20,158 nucleotides of DNA from an uncultured Clostridia bacterium. Lineage in GTDB: Bacteria; Bacillota; Clostridia; Oscillospirales; Acutalibacteraceae. The notes under the pieces were generated by a model, which was not told the origin of the DNA, did not search any database, and saw only the letters and a list, made by a program, of their open reading frames with translations. Location of the stretch: positions 1-20,158 of the forward strand of contig CALFTN010000047.1 in assembly GCA_937916395.1 (NCBI GenBank), in the 5' to 3' direction. Below are positions 1-8,008 of the stretch, in pieces (position 1 is the stretch's first letter; the number at the start of each line of letters is the position of its first letter). The position numbers and the translations under genes were made by a program.

Positions 1-55
1 AGTGCCGAAAATACTTAGCGGGAAGCTGCTCGGGAAGATAGGGCGATGCCGACAC
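1..55 (+). rRNA. rrf: 5S ribosomal RNA, 3' part (cut by window edge)
   Basis: The first 55 bases match the 3' half of bacterial 5S rRNA. The blocks AGTGCCGA, TACT, GGGA, CTCGGGAAGATAGG and CGATGCCG come in the expected order and spacing of the loop E/helix IV and helix V-I region. A strong intrinsic terminator follows about 10 bases later, as expected at the end of an rRNA operon. The 5' half lies outside the window. The exact 3' end is uncertain by a few bases. It is convergent with thrS. Confidence 0.85.
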
Positions 56-64
56 TAATAAAAG

Positions 65-93
65 CAACCACCCAATAGGGTGGTTGTTTTTTT
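65..93 (+). terminator. Intrinsic terminator of the rRNA operon
   Basis: A perfect 9-bp stem (CAACCACCC at 65-73, GGGTGGTTG at 78-86) with a 4-base loop is followed by seven T residues (87-93). It sits directly after the 5S rRNA on the same strand. Confidence 0.9.
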
Positions 94-103
94 ATCTGAA
101 AAT

Positions 104-148
104 AAGGTTATAAAAATGGAGTGCAAAAATATTCTGCACTCCATTTTT
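104..148 (-). terminator. Intrinsic terminator of thrS
   Basis: A perfect 14-bp inverted repeat (arms 112-125 and 135-148, core TGGAGTGCA) lies just after the thrS stop codon. Read on the minus strand, the hairpin is followed by a T-rich tail. Confidence 0.85.
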
Positions 149-153
149 TAATT

Positions 154-2091
154 TTATAATTTCTTTGTTTCAACTTCTTCAATTGCCATAGCTACAAACT
201 CGTCAACTTTCATTGAACCCATATCGCCGTTCTTTCTGCTTCTTACAGAAACTGATTTGTTTTCAATTTCGTTATCGCCAAGAATAAGCATATAAGGAAT
301 TTTTTCGAGCTGAGCCTCACGGATTTTGTAACCTGTTTTTTCTGCTCTGTCATCAACAGTAACACGAAGACCTTTTGCCTCAAGTTCCTTTTTGAGTTCG
401 AAGCAAGCATCGTGATGTCTTTCTGAGATAGGAAGAATTCTCATCTGCTCAGGTGCTAACCAAAGTGGGAATGCACCAGCATATTTTTCAATAAGAAGAG
501 CAAGAGTTCTTTCGTAGCAACCGATAGATGTACGGTGAATGATGTAAGGATTTTTCTTTGTACCATCCTTTGCAACATATTCCATACCAAATTTTTCAGC
601 AAGCATCTGGTCAATCTGGATTGTAATTAATGTATCTTCTTTACCATGAACATTCTTAATCTGAATATCGAGCTTAGGACCATAGAATGCAGCTTCACCG
701 ATACCAATTTTATAATCAATATTAAGATTATCGAGAATTTCTTTCATTATACCCTGAGCTTCATTCCATTGTTCCTCTGTACCGATATATTTCTCTCTGT
801 CATCTGGGTCCCATTGAGAGAAGCGGTAAGAAACATCATCATAAAGACCAAGAGTTTTAAGCATAAATATGCAAAGGTCAAGACAACGTTCAAATTCATC
901 TGCGAGCTGTTCAGGAGTACACATAAGGTGACCTTCTGAAATTGTGAATTGTCTTACACGGATAAGACCATGCATTTCACCTGAAGATTCATTTCTGAAA
1001 AGAGTTGAAGTTTCAGCAAGACGCATTGGGAGGTCACGATAAGAACGCGCTCTGTTTAAATATGCCTGATATTGGAATGGGCAAGTCATAGGACGAAGTG
1101 CAAAAACCTCTGCATCCTTTTCTTCATCACCTAATACAAACATACCATCTTTATAGTGGTCCCAGTGACCTGAAATTTTGTAAAGGTCACTTTTTGCCAT
1201 AAGAGGTGTTTTTGTACGCACCCAACCTCTTCTTGCTTCTTCATCTTCAACAAATCTCTGAAGTGTCTGCACAATAAATGTGCCCTTTGGAAGAAGAATT
1301 GGTAAGCCCTGACCAATAGAATCAACTGTTGTGAAAATCTCAAGCTCTCTACCCAATTTGTTATGGTCACGTTTTTTAGCCTCTTCAATTCGGGCTAAAT
1401 GCTCTTCTAATTCTGATGCCTTAGGGAATGCTGTACCATAAATTCTCTGAAGCATTTTATTATTCTGGTCACCACGCCAATAAGCACCTGTACAAGCTGT
1501 GAGCTTAATTGCTTTTACTTTGCCTGTCGAAAGAATATGAGGACCAGCACAAACATCACAAAATTCGCCTTGCTTATAAAAACTGATAGGTTCATTTTTT
1601 CCTGCGTGCTCTTTAATAAGTTCAACCTTGTAGATTTCGCCTTTTTCTTCCATAAGCTTAATTGCTTCATCTGGCTCAACAAGGAATTTTTCGAGTTCAA
1701 TATCTTCTTTTACAATTTTCTTCATTTCCGCTTCGATTTTTTCTAAAGTTTCTGGTGTAAAAGAAACCTCTGAATCGAAATCATAATAGAAACCATTGTC
1801 AATAGCAGGACCTATTGCAAGCTTTGTTTCTGGATAAAGTCTTTTAACTGCCTGTGCTAAAATGTGTGAAGCAGTATGCCAGAATGCGTGTTTGCCCTCT
1901 TCACTTTCAAATGTGAGAAGATTAACTTCACAATCTTCATTTAACTCAGTTCTTACATCTGCAGATACACCATTTACTGTACAAGCACAAAGATTTCTGT
2001 AAAGACCCATACTGATTTCTTTTGCAATATCAGCAGGAGTGGTTCCCTTTGGGAATTCCTTTACTTCATCACGAAGTGTAACTTTAATCAT
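154..2091 (-). CDS. thrS: Threonyl-tRNA synthetase
   Basis: Class II threonine-tRNA ligase, cytoplasmic, 645 aa, the usual full length. From the N-terminus: a TGS domain (about 1-62); an SAD editing domain with HTASH at 72-76 and CDVCAGPH around 178-185; the catalytic core; and a C-terminal anticodon-binding domain from about residue 540. Putative catalytic zinc ligands C337, H388 and H519 line up with C334, H385 and H511 of E. coli ThrRS. The segment around C337 reads MTCPFQ instead of the common MNCPGH. The start is placed at the second ATG, six codons inside the longest frame, because AAAGGTGG ends 7 bases upstream of it and the protein then begins at the TGS domain. Expression is expected to be controlled by the T-box leader. 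The gene follows the jag operon on the same strand but has its own promoter. Confidence 0.97.
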   Translation of the reverse strand: MIKVTLRDEVKEFPKGTTPADIAKEISMGLYRNLCACTVNGVSADVRTELNEDCEVNLLTFESEEGKHAFWHTASHILAQAVKRLYPETKLAIGPAIDNGFYYDFDSEVSFTPETLEKIEAEMKKIVKEDIELEKFLVEPDEAIKLMEEKGEIYKVELIKEHAGKNEPISFYKQGEFCDVCAGPHILSTGKVKAIKLTACTGAYWRGDQNNKMLQRIYGTAFPKASELEEHLARIEEAKKRDHNKLGRELEIFTTVDSIGQGLPILLPKGTFIVQTLQRFVEDEEARRGWVRTKTPLMAKSDLYKISGHWDHYKDGMFVLGDEEKDAEVFALRPMTCPFQYQAYLNRARSYRDLPMRLAETSTLFRNESSGEMHGLIRVRQFTISEGHLMCTPEQLADEFERCLDLCIFMLKTLGLYDDVSYRFSQWDPDDREKYIGTEEQWNEAQGIMKEILDNLNIDYKIGIGEAAFYGPKLDIQIKNVHGKEDTLITIQIDQMLAEKFGMEYVAKDGTKKNPYIIHRTSIGCYERTLALLIEKYAGAFPLWLAPEQMRILPISERHHDACFELKKELEAKGLRVTVDDRAEKTGYKIREAQLEKIPYMLILGDNEIENKSVSVRSRKNGDMGSMKVDEFVAMAIEEVETKKL

Positions 2092-2098
2092 ATATATT

Positions 2099-2106
2099 CC
2101 ACCTTT
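2099..2106 (-). promoter_or_regulatory. Ribosome binding site that fixes the thrS start
   Basis: AAAGGTGG on the minus strand lies 7 bases before the ATG at 2091. The longer in-frame ATG at 2109 overlaps this site and has no purine-rich sequence in front of it, so 2091 is the better start. Confidence 0.75.
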
Positions 2107-2125
2107 CATAAATTACAAACAAAAT

Positions 2126-2158
2126 AAAAAACTTCATCCCAAAAATATGGGATGAAGT
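2126..2158 (-). terminator. T-box regulated terminator
   Basis: A perfect 10-bp stem (ACTTCATCCC at 2131-2140, GGGATGAAGT at 2149-2158) with an 8-base loop, followed on the minus strand by a run of T. It lies between the T-box sequence and the thrS ribosome binding site, where the regulated terminator is expected. Confidence 0.9.
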
Positions 2159-2370
2159 CAAAATTACTCCACGGTTCCACCCAAATTGCAGTATAATACT
2201 GCCACTCGAGAAGTCTTAACGCGACTTGCACGGCTAAGCTTATCGTAAAACGCTTCGCAAAGCACTCTTAAGTGGTCTTCAAAACGGCGTAACTCGCACC
2301 TCTCACCAACCGGTGCGCTCTCTGAAGGAACCTTCCGTTTCTACTCTCTTAATCATAGATTTCAACTATA
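2126..2370 (-). promoter_or_regulatory. T-box riboswitch, threonine (ACC specifier)
   Basis: The untranslated leader of thrS has the parts of a T-box. A long stem I region (about 2270-2350) ends in GAAG-ACC-ACT, where ACC (2274-2276) is a threonine codon in the specifier position followed by A. The conserved T-box sequence GGGTGGAACCGTGG is at 2169-2182. It is followed by a terminator hairpin at 2131-2158. Known mechanism: uncharged tRNA-Thr pairs with the specifier codon and the T-box bulge, favours the antiterminator and allows thrS transcription. The specifier agrees with the downstream gene, which supports both calls. Confidence 0.95.
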
Positions 2371-2376
2371 TAAAAC

Positions 2377-2405
2377 ATATTATACCTAATTTCAGTGGTT
2401 GTCAA
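2377..2405 (-). promoter_or_regulatory. Sigma-A promoter of thrS
   Basis: On the minus strand, a consensus -35 TTGACA (2400-2405) precedes TATAAT (2379-2384) with a slightly short 15-base spacer. TAATAT (2377-2382) gives 17 bases as an alternative -10. Transcription would begin near 2370, just before the T-box stem I. The promoter sits 8 bases past the jag stop codon, and no terminator is visible between jag and it. Confidence 0.8.
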
Positions 2406-2412
2406 GGGAAAA

Positions 2413-3369
2413 TTATTCTTCTGTTGTCTCTGTAGCTACGTGCTTTGGTTCAATTTTACCATAGCGTGAAGATGCAGCAGCGTCAACTTTTTGTTCTCTT
2501 GGCTCTTTTGGAGTTTCAGGAACATACTGTGGTCTTCTTTCGCGTCTGCCACCATTACCGCGACGGTCCCTTGAATAGCCACCACGTTTTTGATTATCGC
2601 AATTATCAGAAACAATAACAACTCTTCTGTTTTCGCCTTCACCAACAGAATGTGAAGATACACCTTCAATTTCCTGAACTGCTGTATGAATAATACGGCG
2701 TTCATAAGGATTCATTGGTTCGAGCACACAGCTTCTGCGATATTTAATTGCTCTCTGAGCCTGACGCTTTGCAAGTGCCTTAAGAGTTTCTTCGCGACGT
2801 TTTCTGTAATCACCAACGTTAAGAGCAACTCTTTTACCATCTTTATCTGCACGGTTAACATAAAGTCTTGTAAGATATTGGAGAGCATCAAGTGTTTCAC
2901 CACGTCTGCCAATAATGTTACCGTAATCTTCACTACAAGTAATTTCGAAGAATAAATCTTCGTCTGTTTCTTTAACAGTTACATTAGCATCACTAAAGCC
3001 CATACCAACAAGGATTGACTTCAAGTACTTTGTTGCGTCTGTTTCTTTAGCTTCAATACCTGAAAGGTCAATTTCAGGAGCTTTTTCTTTTACTTCTTCT
3101 TTTTTAGTGGTAGGTTTATTTTCCTTTTTAGGTGCTGGTTTTTTGTTTTCTGGCTTTTTCTCTGGTGCTTTTTTAGGTTCTTCAACACCATCATCATAAA
3201 AAGCCTTAACCTTTGCGTCTGCACCGCCAAAAAGACCTAAAACCTTTTTCTTTGGCATACTAACTATTTCAACCTTAACATCTGCATCAATAGGTGCATT
3301 AAGGTTTTCTGTAGCTATTCTTCTTGCTTCGTCTATAGTAGCAGCAATACCAATTGCTTCTTTAATCAT
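2413..3369 (-). CDS. khpB: RNA-binding protein KhpB/Jag (SpoIIIJ-associated)
   Basis: 318 aa, cytoplasmic RNA-binding protein of the Jag/EloR/KhpB family. Order of parts: a Jag N-terminal domain (1-52); a Lys/Glu/Pro-rich low-complexity linker (about 62-100); a KH domain with the GRRG loop at 154-157; an R3H domain with the R-x3-H motif at R224-H228; and an Arg/Gly-rich tail from about 262. Start: AAGGTG lies a few bases before the ATG. The gene begins 9 bases after yidC, the arrangement seen throughout Firmicutes. In other species the family acts with KhpA in control of cell elongation and RNA metabolism; that role is family knowledge, not visible here. The basic RG-rich tail is longer than in compact homologues and may add RNA affinity (inference). 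Confidence 0.93.
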   Translation of the reverse strand: MIKEAIGIAATIDEARRIATENLNAPIDADVKVEIVSMPKKKVLGLFGGADAKVKAFYDDGVEEPKKAPEKKPENKKPAPKKENKPTTKKEEVKEKAPEIDLSGIEAKETDATKYLKSILVGMGFSDANVTVKETDEDLFFEITCSEDYGNIIGRRGETLDALQYLTRLYVNRADKDGKRVALNVGDYRKRREETLKALAKRQAQRAIKYRRSCVLEPMNPYERRIIHTAVQEIEGVSSHSVGEGENRRVVIVSDNCDNQKRGGYSRDRRGNGGRRERRPQYVPETPKEPREQKVDAAASSRYGKIEPKHVATETTEE

Positions 3370-3378
3370 CGTAACACC

Positions 3379-4335
3379 TTATTTCTTCTCGTTTTCTACA
3401 CGTAATTTAGTAGTGTTTTCTTTTGAACGTCTTAACACAGTTTCGTCGACCATTTGTTGTGCAATAACCTTTTTAGGACTATAAACAAACGAAATAAATA
3501 CTTGTTGAATAAATGAAAGAATGTTTGAAATAATCCAGTAAACACCAACACCAGTCGGGAACATAAATGTAAACATAAGTGACATAGCCGGTGACATAAA
3601 TGTCATACAACCCATAGCAGGGTTTTTAGCCATTTCAGGATTCTGCTTTCTTTGTTTTAAATACATATAAACTGATGAAATCAAAGCAGTAACACAAGAA
3701 AGTATAGGAATGAGCCAGTATGCACTTGGATCTTTTGCGTCTGGTGTAACTGAAAGGTCGAGTCCTAAAAACTTGAATTTTTCAGCAAAGTCTGCTAAAT
3801 CTGCAAAATCTTCAGCACTTAAAACCTCTGAAAGCTTACCTTCATAAGTCTTATAATTCTTAAGCATTACAATTTCATACATATTTGCAGCTCTTGAATT
3901 CTTATCACCACTCTCAATAACAGAAGCCATAATTGTTTTCATAGCTTCCATTTTTTCTGAGCTGAATCTCAAAACGCTTGAAATTGGTGTGTACATAACA
4001 CCATAAAGACCAATCATAACAAGCATTTGAATTGCCATAGGCATACAACCCATATTTGCAGCACCAAAGCCTTCACGCTGATAAAGCGCCTGAATTTCTT
4101 GTTGTGCTTTCTGTTGGTTGTTTGCATATTTTTGTCTGATTCTGTTTACTTTTGCATTAAGCCGTGTTTGTTTTGCTGAGTTTTTCTGTTGCTTGATTAT
4201 AACAGGTAAAAGAGCTAGTTTTATAACGATTGTCAATAACAAAATCGCTAAAACATAGCTACCTGTCCACTCATAAATCAAACTAAGTGGCAAACTTAAA
4301 ATAGGCGAAAAAAACGCTCTTATAGCATCATACAT
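3379..4335 (-). CDS. yidC: Membrane protein insertase YidC/OxaA (SpoIIIJ family)
   Basis: 318 aa polytopic membrane protein of the YidC/Oxa1/Alb3 family, which inserts and folds membrane proteins alone or with SecYEG. Hydrophobic segments lie at about 25-47, 97-118 and 208-228, with two more in the C-terminal third around the PTGVGVYWIISN motif. The cytoplasmic Lys/Arg/Gln-rich hairpin follows TM1 (about 48-95). The buried positive charge in TM1, an arginine in SpoIIIJ, appears to be a lysine here (K39, in TIVIKLALLP). The loop at about 125-205 is longer than in compact Gram-positive YidC proteins. It lies in the rpmH-rnpA-yidD-yidC-jag operon. No N-terminal lipobox is visible, unlike many Bacillus/Streptococcus members. 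Confidence 0.95.
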   Translation of the reverse strand: MYDAIRAFFSPILSLPLSLIYEWTGSYVLAILLLTIVIKLALLPVIIKQQKNSAKQTRLNAKVNRIRQKYANNQQKAQQEIQALYQREGFGAANMGCMPMAIQMLVMIGLYGVMYTPISSVLRFSSEKMEAMKTIMASVIESGDKNSRAANMYEIVMLKNYKTYEGKLSEVLSAEDFADLADFAEKFKFLGLDLSVTPDAKDPSAYWLIPILSCVTALISSVYMYLKQRKQNPEMAKNPAMGCMTFMSPAMSLMFTFMFPTGVGVYWIISNILSFIQQVFISFVYSPKKVIAQQMVDETVLRRSKENTTKLRVENEKK

Positions 4336-4356
4336 TGTGATGTAAGTCCTTTCGTT

Positions 4357-4608
4357 TTAATGTCTGCCTTTATGCTCACACTTTTTCTCTTTTTTAGGCG
4401 GAACAGGGTCCACCCCACCAGGAAAAAGAATATTGCATCGCATAAGGCGACAGATGGCAAGAATTAAACCTTTGAAAACGCCGTGAATTTCAATTGCCTG
4501 AAACGCGTATTGCGAACAAGTCGGATAAAACCTGCATCTTGGTGGGAAAAGTGGTGATATACGCCTTTGATAAAAGCTTATCATTTTAAGAAGATGTTCT
4601 TTCATCAT
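4357..4608 (-). CDS. yidD: Membrane protein insertion efficiency factor YidD
   Basis: 83 aa, with the family signature CRFYPTCSQYA at 25-35 followed by AIEIHG and a PGGVDPVPP C-terminal motif. YidD is a small membrane-associated protein thought to assist YidC-dependent insertion. It overlaps the end of rnpA by 23 bases in another frame, the usual tight packing of this operon. Two adjacent ATG codons (4608 and 4605) could start it; AAGGAAGAGA lies just upstream of both. Confidence 0.95.
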   Translation of the reverse strand: MMKEHLLKMISFYQRRISPLFPPRCRFYPTCSQYAFQAIEIHGVFKGLILAICRLMRCNILFPGGVDPVPPKKEKKCEHKGRH

Positions 4609-4960
4609 TCTCTTCCTTCACATTCTCTGCAATTATACCATTTGAAATCATCATTTCACGCATAACGTTTTCAATATAATTACTTTTAAGATACTTGGTC
4701 TTACTTCGTGCAACAAAAACAAAATCGTAGCTTTCATCAATATCCTTCACAACAGAACGAAAAGCCTCTCTTATAATACGTCTTGAACGATTACGCTCAA
4801 CTGCATTACCAATCTTTTTACCTGTGGTTATACCAATACGGCAAATTCCCGCGCGGTTCTTCATGCAATACATAACCAACGCAGGATTCGTTACAGCCTT
4901 ACCTCTATTATAAAGACGACGGAAGTCGCCATTCATTTTTAGTGTGACGAAGTCTAACAC
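4586..4960 (-). CDS. rnpA: Ribonuclease P protein component
   Basis: 124 aa, the protein subunit of RNase P, which helps the catalytic RNA process the 5' ends of pre-tRNAs. The RNR motif is clear: RNRSRR at 56-61, followed by IIREAFR. The start codon is GTG (4958-4960), with GGAGAG at 4966-4971 in front of it. It lies between rpmH and yidD in the standard order. Confidence 0.96.
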   Translation of the reverse strand: MLDFVTLKMNGDFRRLYNRGKAVTNPALVMYCMKNRAGICRIGITTGKKIGNAVERNRSRRIIREAFRSVVKDIDESYDFVFVARSKTKYLKSNYIENVMREMMISNGIIAENVKEENDERTSS

Positions 4961-4999
4961 TTGTTCTCTCCAAATATCGGTTAATTCTAAAACTTAAAC

Positions 5000-5134
5000 T
5001 TAATAAGTGAGTTGTTTTCTGCCTTTTCTTCTACGACGAGCAAGTACCTTGCGGCCGTTTCTGTCTGCCATTCTTTTACGGAAGCCGTGTTCCATTTTTC
5101 TGTGTCTTTTCTTAGGCTGATAAGTTCTTTTCAT
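5000..5134 (-). CDS. rpmH: 50S ribosomal protein L34
   Basis: 44 aa, highly basic, beginning MKRTYQPKKRHRKMEHGFRK and ending in a KGRKQLTY tail, the L34 family pattern. A strong ribosome binding site, AGGAGT (5143-5148), precedes the ATG. It is the first gene of the rpmH-rnpA-yidD-yidC-jag operon. Its usual neighbour dnaA is not on the other side; a divergent mrp gene is there instead. Confidence 0.97.
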   Translation of the reverse strand: MKRTYQPKKRHRKMEHGFRKRMADRNGRKVLARRRRKGRKQLTY

Positions 5135-5258
5135 TTTTATTTACTCCTATCTATTATTCAGGTAAATTATTTAAGTAGTGTAAGAAGTGGGTAAAATAAC
5201 AACCTGTTTTACAAAATTATATGCCTGCATTTCGTAATTACAGACAATCGCACATTGC

Positions 5259-5287
5259 ATTATATAAAAATAACAGAAAAAAGTCAA
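5259..5287 (-). promoter_or_regulatory. Sigma-A promoter of the rpmH operon
   Basis: On the minus strand, TTGACT (5282-5287), a 17-base spacer and a perfect TATAAT (5259-5264). The predicted start near 5252 gives a leader of about 118 bases before rpmH. Confidence 0.8.
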
Positions 5288-5355
5288 TAGTTTTTCATTC
5301 ACAAAATATTACTGATATTTTTGGTTTTATAGTGCAATTTGAATTAAAAGATATA

Positions 5356-5384
5356 TTGATATTTTATTTATACTATGTTAAAAT
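5356..5384 (+). promoter_or_regulatory. Possible promoter of mrp
   Basis: TTGATA (5356-5361), a 17-base spacer and TAAAAT (5379-5384). The start would fall near 5391, leaving an unusually short leader that contains little more than the ribosome binding site. The area is AT-rich, so chance matches are likely. Confidence 0.4.
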
Positions 5385-5406
5385 ATTGTATAGGAGATGA
5401 TTTTAA

Positions 5407-6228
5407 ATGAGCGAATGTACACACGATTGTAGCAGTTGCAGTCAGAACTGCTCATCACGTGACCCAAAAAGTCTTTTAGAAAAACCACACGAACTTTCAA
5501 AAATAAAGAAAGTTATCGGCGTTGTCAGTGGCAAAGGTGGCGTAGGTAAATCACTTATTACATCACTTTTAGCTGTTTCTATGAAGAGAAAAGGCTTTTC
5601 TACTGCTATTCTTGACGCCGATATTACCGGTCCTTCAATACCAAAAGCATTTGGCATAAAAGAAAAGGCACAGGGAAGTGAGCAAGGAATTTTCCCTTGT
5701 ATCACAAAAACCGGCATTGAAATTATGTCAGTAAACCTTTTATTAGAAAACGAAACTGACCCTGTTGTATGGCGTGGTCCTGTTATTGCCGGCACGGTAA
5801 AACAATTCTGGACAGATGTTATCTGGAACGATGTTGACTTTATGTTTGTTGATATGCCACCAGGCACAGGTGATGTTCCTTTAACAGTTTTCCAGAGTAT
5901 TCCTGTTGATGGTATAGTTATTGTCGCTTCACCACAGGAATTAGTAGGTATGATTGTAGAAAAAGCTGTAAAAATGGCAAATCTTATGAACATTCCTGTT
6001 TTAGGATTTGTTGAAAATATGTCTTACTTTGAGTGCCCAGATTGCAAAAAGCGTCACAGCATTTTTGGTGAAAGTCACATTGACGAAATCGCTAAAGAGT
6101 ACTCAGTTGATACAGTTTCAAAATTGCCAATCAACAATAAATTAGCTGCAGCAGTAGATGCTGGTGCTATTGAACTTTTTGATGGTGATTGGTTAGACAA
6201 TCTTACAGATAAAATTGAAAAATTATAG
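5407..6228 (+). CDS. Mrp/NBP35-family Fe-S carrier P-loop ATPase
   Basis: 273 aa cytoplasmic ATPase of the Mrp/ApbC/NBP35 group, which holds and transfers Fe-S clusters. The N-terminus has four cysteines (C4, C8, C11, C15) ahead of a deviant Walker A motif GKGGVGKS at 42-49. A further CPDC motif at 210-213 matches the family's cluster-binding CXXC at the dimer interface. DADITGPSIPK and DMPPGTGD are also family signatures. AGGAGA at 5392-5397 and the ATG at 5407 define the start. It is divergent from rpmH and is followed after 10 bases by a secreted transglutaminase-like gene. That co-transcription is odd for an Fe-S factor and suggests no obvious shared pathway. Confidence 0.93.
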   Translation: MSECTHDCSSCSQNCSSRDPKSLLEKPHELSKIKKVIGVVSGKGGVGKSLITSLLAVSMKRKGFSTAILDADITGPSIPKAFGIKEKAQGSEQGIFPCITKTGIEIMSVNLLLENETDPVVWRGPVIAGTVKQFWTDVIWNDVDFMFVDMPPGTGDVPLTVFQSIPVDGIVIVASPQELVGMIVEKAVKMANLMNIPVLGFVENMSYFECPDCKKRHSIFGESHIDEIAKEYSVDTVSKLPINNKLAAAVDAGAIELFDGDWLDNLTDKIEKL

Positions 6229-6238
6229 GATGAGTTTT

Positions 6239-8008
6239 ATGAAAAAAGCAGTTAAAAGTTTATTGACTCTTGCCCTAGCATTTATCATGAGCTTGGTAAG
6301 TGCCAACACTTCTTTTGCAGCTTTTTTGATTTACCCTGATTATCATTTAGCAGAACCATCATATTATAATGCAGTCTCAGTATCCGATACTTCTTTAGAA
6401 GATGTATTGGACACTGAGGCTTTTGTTGATTATCTTATAGAACAGCTTAAAGTTATCGATTGCACAGAAACTCAGTCAGAATCAGACACACCTTTGGGGA
6501 CTATAGATATTTCTCAATTTGAAATTCCTTATTCCAGTAATCTATGGGATATACTTTCTTCACTTATATGGTACAATTCTCCTGAACTTTTCAGAATTGA
6601 TGCTATGGGTTGTTCAATTTCTTCAGGCAAAATATCGCAAATTGTTTTCAGGGAAAACTACAGCAAAGAAGAATACGCTGTTATGCTTGAAGCAATGTAT
6701 TCTTCCGCCGAAAAACTTTTAAAAAACATAAAAGGAAACAAAAATTTAACTGAAGTCGAAAAAGCCTTACTTCTTCACGACAGACTTGCTCTTTTATGTG
6801 AATATGATTACGACAGTTTACAAAGTAATAACGTTCCAGAAAGTTCTTACAATGCCTACGGCGTTCTTGTTCTTAATGACGCTGTATGCAAAGGCTATGC
6901 TTTAGCTTACGATTATCTTCTTGAGCAAGTAGGAATTCAGTCTGATTATTGTTCTTCTGATGAGCTTAACCATGCCTGGAATATAGTTTATATAAATAAT
7001 ACCCCTTATCACGTTGATGTTACATGGGATGACCCTGTATGGGATGTTTCAGGTCGTGTGCGCCACGAGAATTTTTTAAGGTCTACTAATGGTTTTATAG
7101 AAACCGGTCATATTGAAGACGGCAAATCTACAATAGATTATAATAACACCCCTACTGACACAACATACGATAATTACTTCTGGCAAAGCTACGAAACAGC
7201 GTTCCAGCTTCTCAATAATGAAATTTACTGCTTCAACAGCACTGATAAAAATATTGAACTTTTAAAATCAGAAGATGGCAGTGAAATTGAAGTTATAAAA
7301 AACCTGCCGTATAAATGGCGACAGGGTGAATATGCTACTTTTATAAAAAGCTTCTCAAAGCTTCTTTGTGATGGTAAATTTTTATATTACAATACACCTG
7401 ATACTGTTATGAAATTTGACCCTGTAACACAGAACGAAGAAGAAATTTTCAAACCAGATTTAACAAATTACAATGATTATTTCTGGATATATGGTCTTAA
7501 TATTAAAAATGATAAAATCATTTGTGAAATTTATTCTTCACCTAATTTTGATGGTTCTGTAAAAAGCAACTACACTCAAACCTGCGAACTCTATCAAATG
7601 ATTTTACCAACTGACAAGAACAGTATTATTGATAAAGAAAGCAATATAATTTTTTCTGAAAATATAGTGTGCAAGAATATAGAAGAAATATGCAAAATCT
7701 CCGACGATATAACATATACCGTCGTTGCAAGTAATAGTTCTGTTACCACTGGATATTTAGGAACAGGCTCAATAATAACCCTTTATAAAAACGATGAAAA
7801 AATCGCCGAATACACGATTGTAATCGACGGTGATTTAGATGGTGACAGTGTTTGTGACGGATTGGATGTTGCTCTTGCAGAAATGGCTACAACAAATGCA
7901 AGAACTCCATCAGCAATCGAATGTTACGCTGCTAACGGAGTTGCCAGAGAAGTTATTGACATTTCAGCCTTTCAAAATGTTGTTAACACAGCTTTAGATA
8001 TCAGTTAA
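6239..8008 (+). CDS. Secreted transglutaminase-like protein with C-terminal dockerin-like module
   Basis: About 589 aa from the ATG at 6239. This start is preferred because the signal peptide (Lys-rich start, hydrophobic core about 8-22, Ala-rich cleavage region near 26) then sits at the N-terminus and GGATGAG lies just upstream. An in-frame ATG at 6230 is the alternative. A transglutaminase-like (protease-fold) core spans about 160-265, with a probable Cys-His-Asp triad C217 (VCKGYA), H245 (NHAWN) and D260 (VDVTWDDP). The middle part (about 300-515) has no recognised domain. The C-terminus carries one calcium-loop repeat typical of type I dockerins, DGDLDGDSVCDGLD at 530-543. A second, degenerate repeat (NGVAREVIDISAFQ) lacks most acidic ligands. 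Family knowledge: such proteins may cleave or crosslink peptides at the cell surface. The substrate cannot be told. The gene ends 15 bases inside the convergent fliB-like gene. Confidence 0.8.
   Translation: MKKAVKSLLTLALAFIMSLVSANTSFAAFLIYPDYHLAEPSYYNAVSVSDTSLEDVLDTEAFVDYLIEQLKVIDCTETQSESDTPLGTIDISQFEIPYSSNLWDILSSLIWYNSPELFRIDAMGCSISSGKISQIVFRENYSKEEYAVMLEAMYSSAEKLLKNIKGNKNLTEVEKALLLHDRLALLCEYDYDSLQSNNVPESSYNAYGVLVLNDAVCKGYALAYDYLLEQVGIQSDYCSSDELNHAWNIVYINNTPYHVDVTWDDPVWDVSGRVRHENFLRSTNGFIETGHIEDGKSTIDYNNTPTDTTYDNYFWQSYETAFQLLNNEIYCFNSTDKNIELLKSEDGSEIEVIKNLPYKWRQGEYATFIKSFSKLLCDGKFLYYNTPDTVMKFDPVTQNEEEIFKPDLTNYNDYFWIYGLNIKNDKIICEIYSSPNFDGSVKSNYTQTCELYQMILPTDKNSIIDKESNIIFSENIVCKNIEEICKISDDITYTVVASNSSVTTGYLGTGSIITLYKNDEKIAEYTIVIDGDLDGDSVCDGLDVALAEMATTNARTPSAIECYAANGVAREVIDISAFQNVVNTALDIS

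Noticed and set aside
5135..5406. Replication origin next to rpmH
   Set aside because: Only one weak DnaA-box-like match (near 5299) is visible, with no cluster of TTATCCACA sites, and dnaA is absent.
5442..5993. A 183-codon open frame antisense to mrp
   Set aside because: It lies fully within a well-supported conserved gene on the other strand and has no recognisable features.
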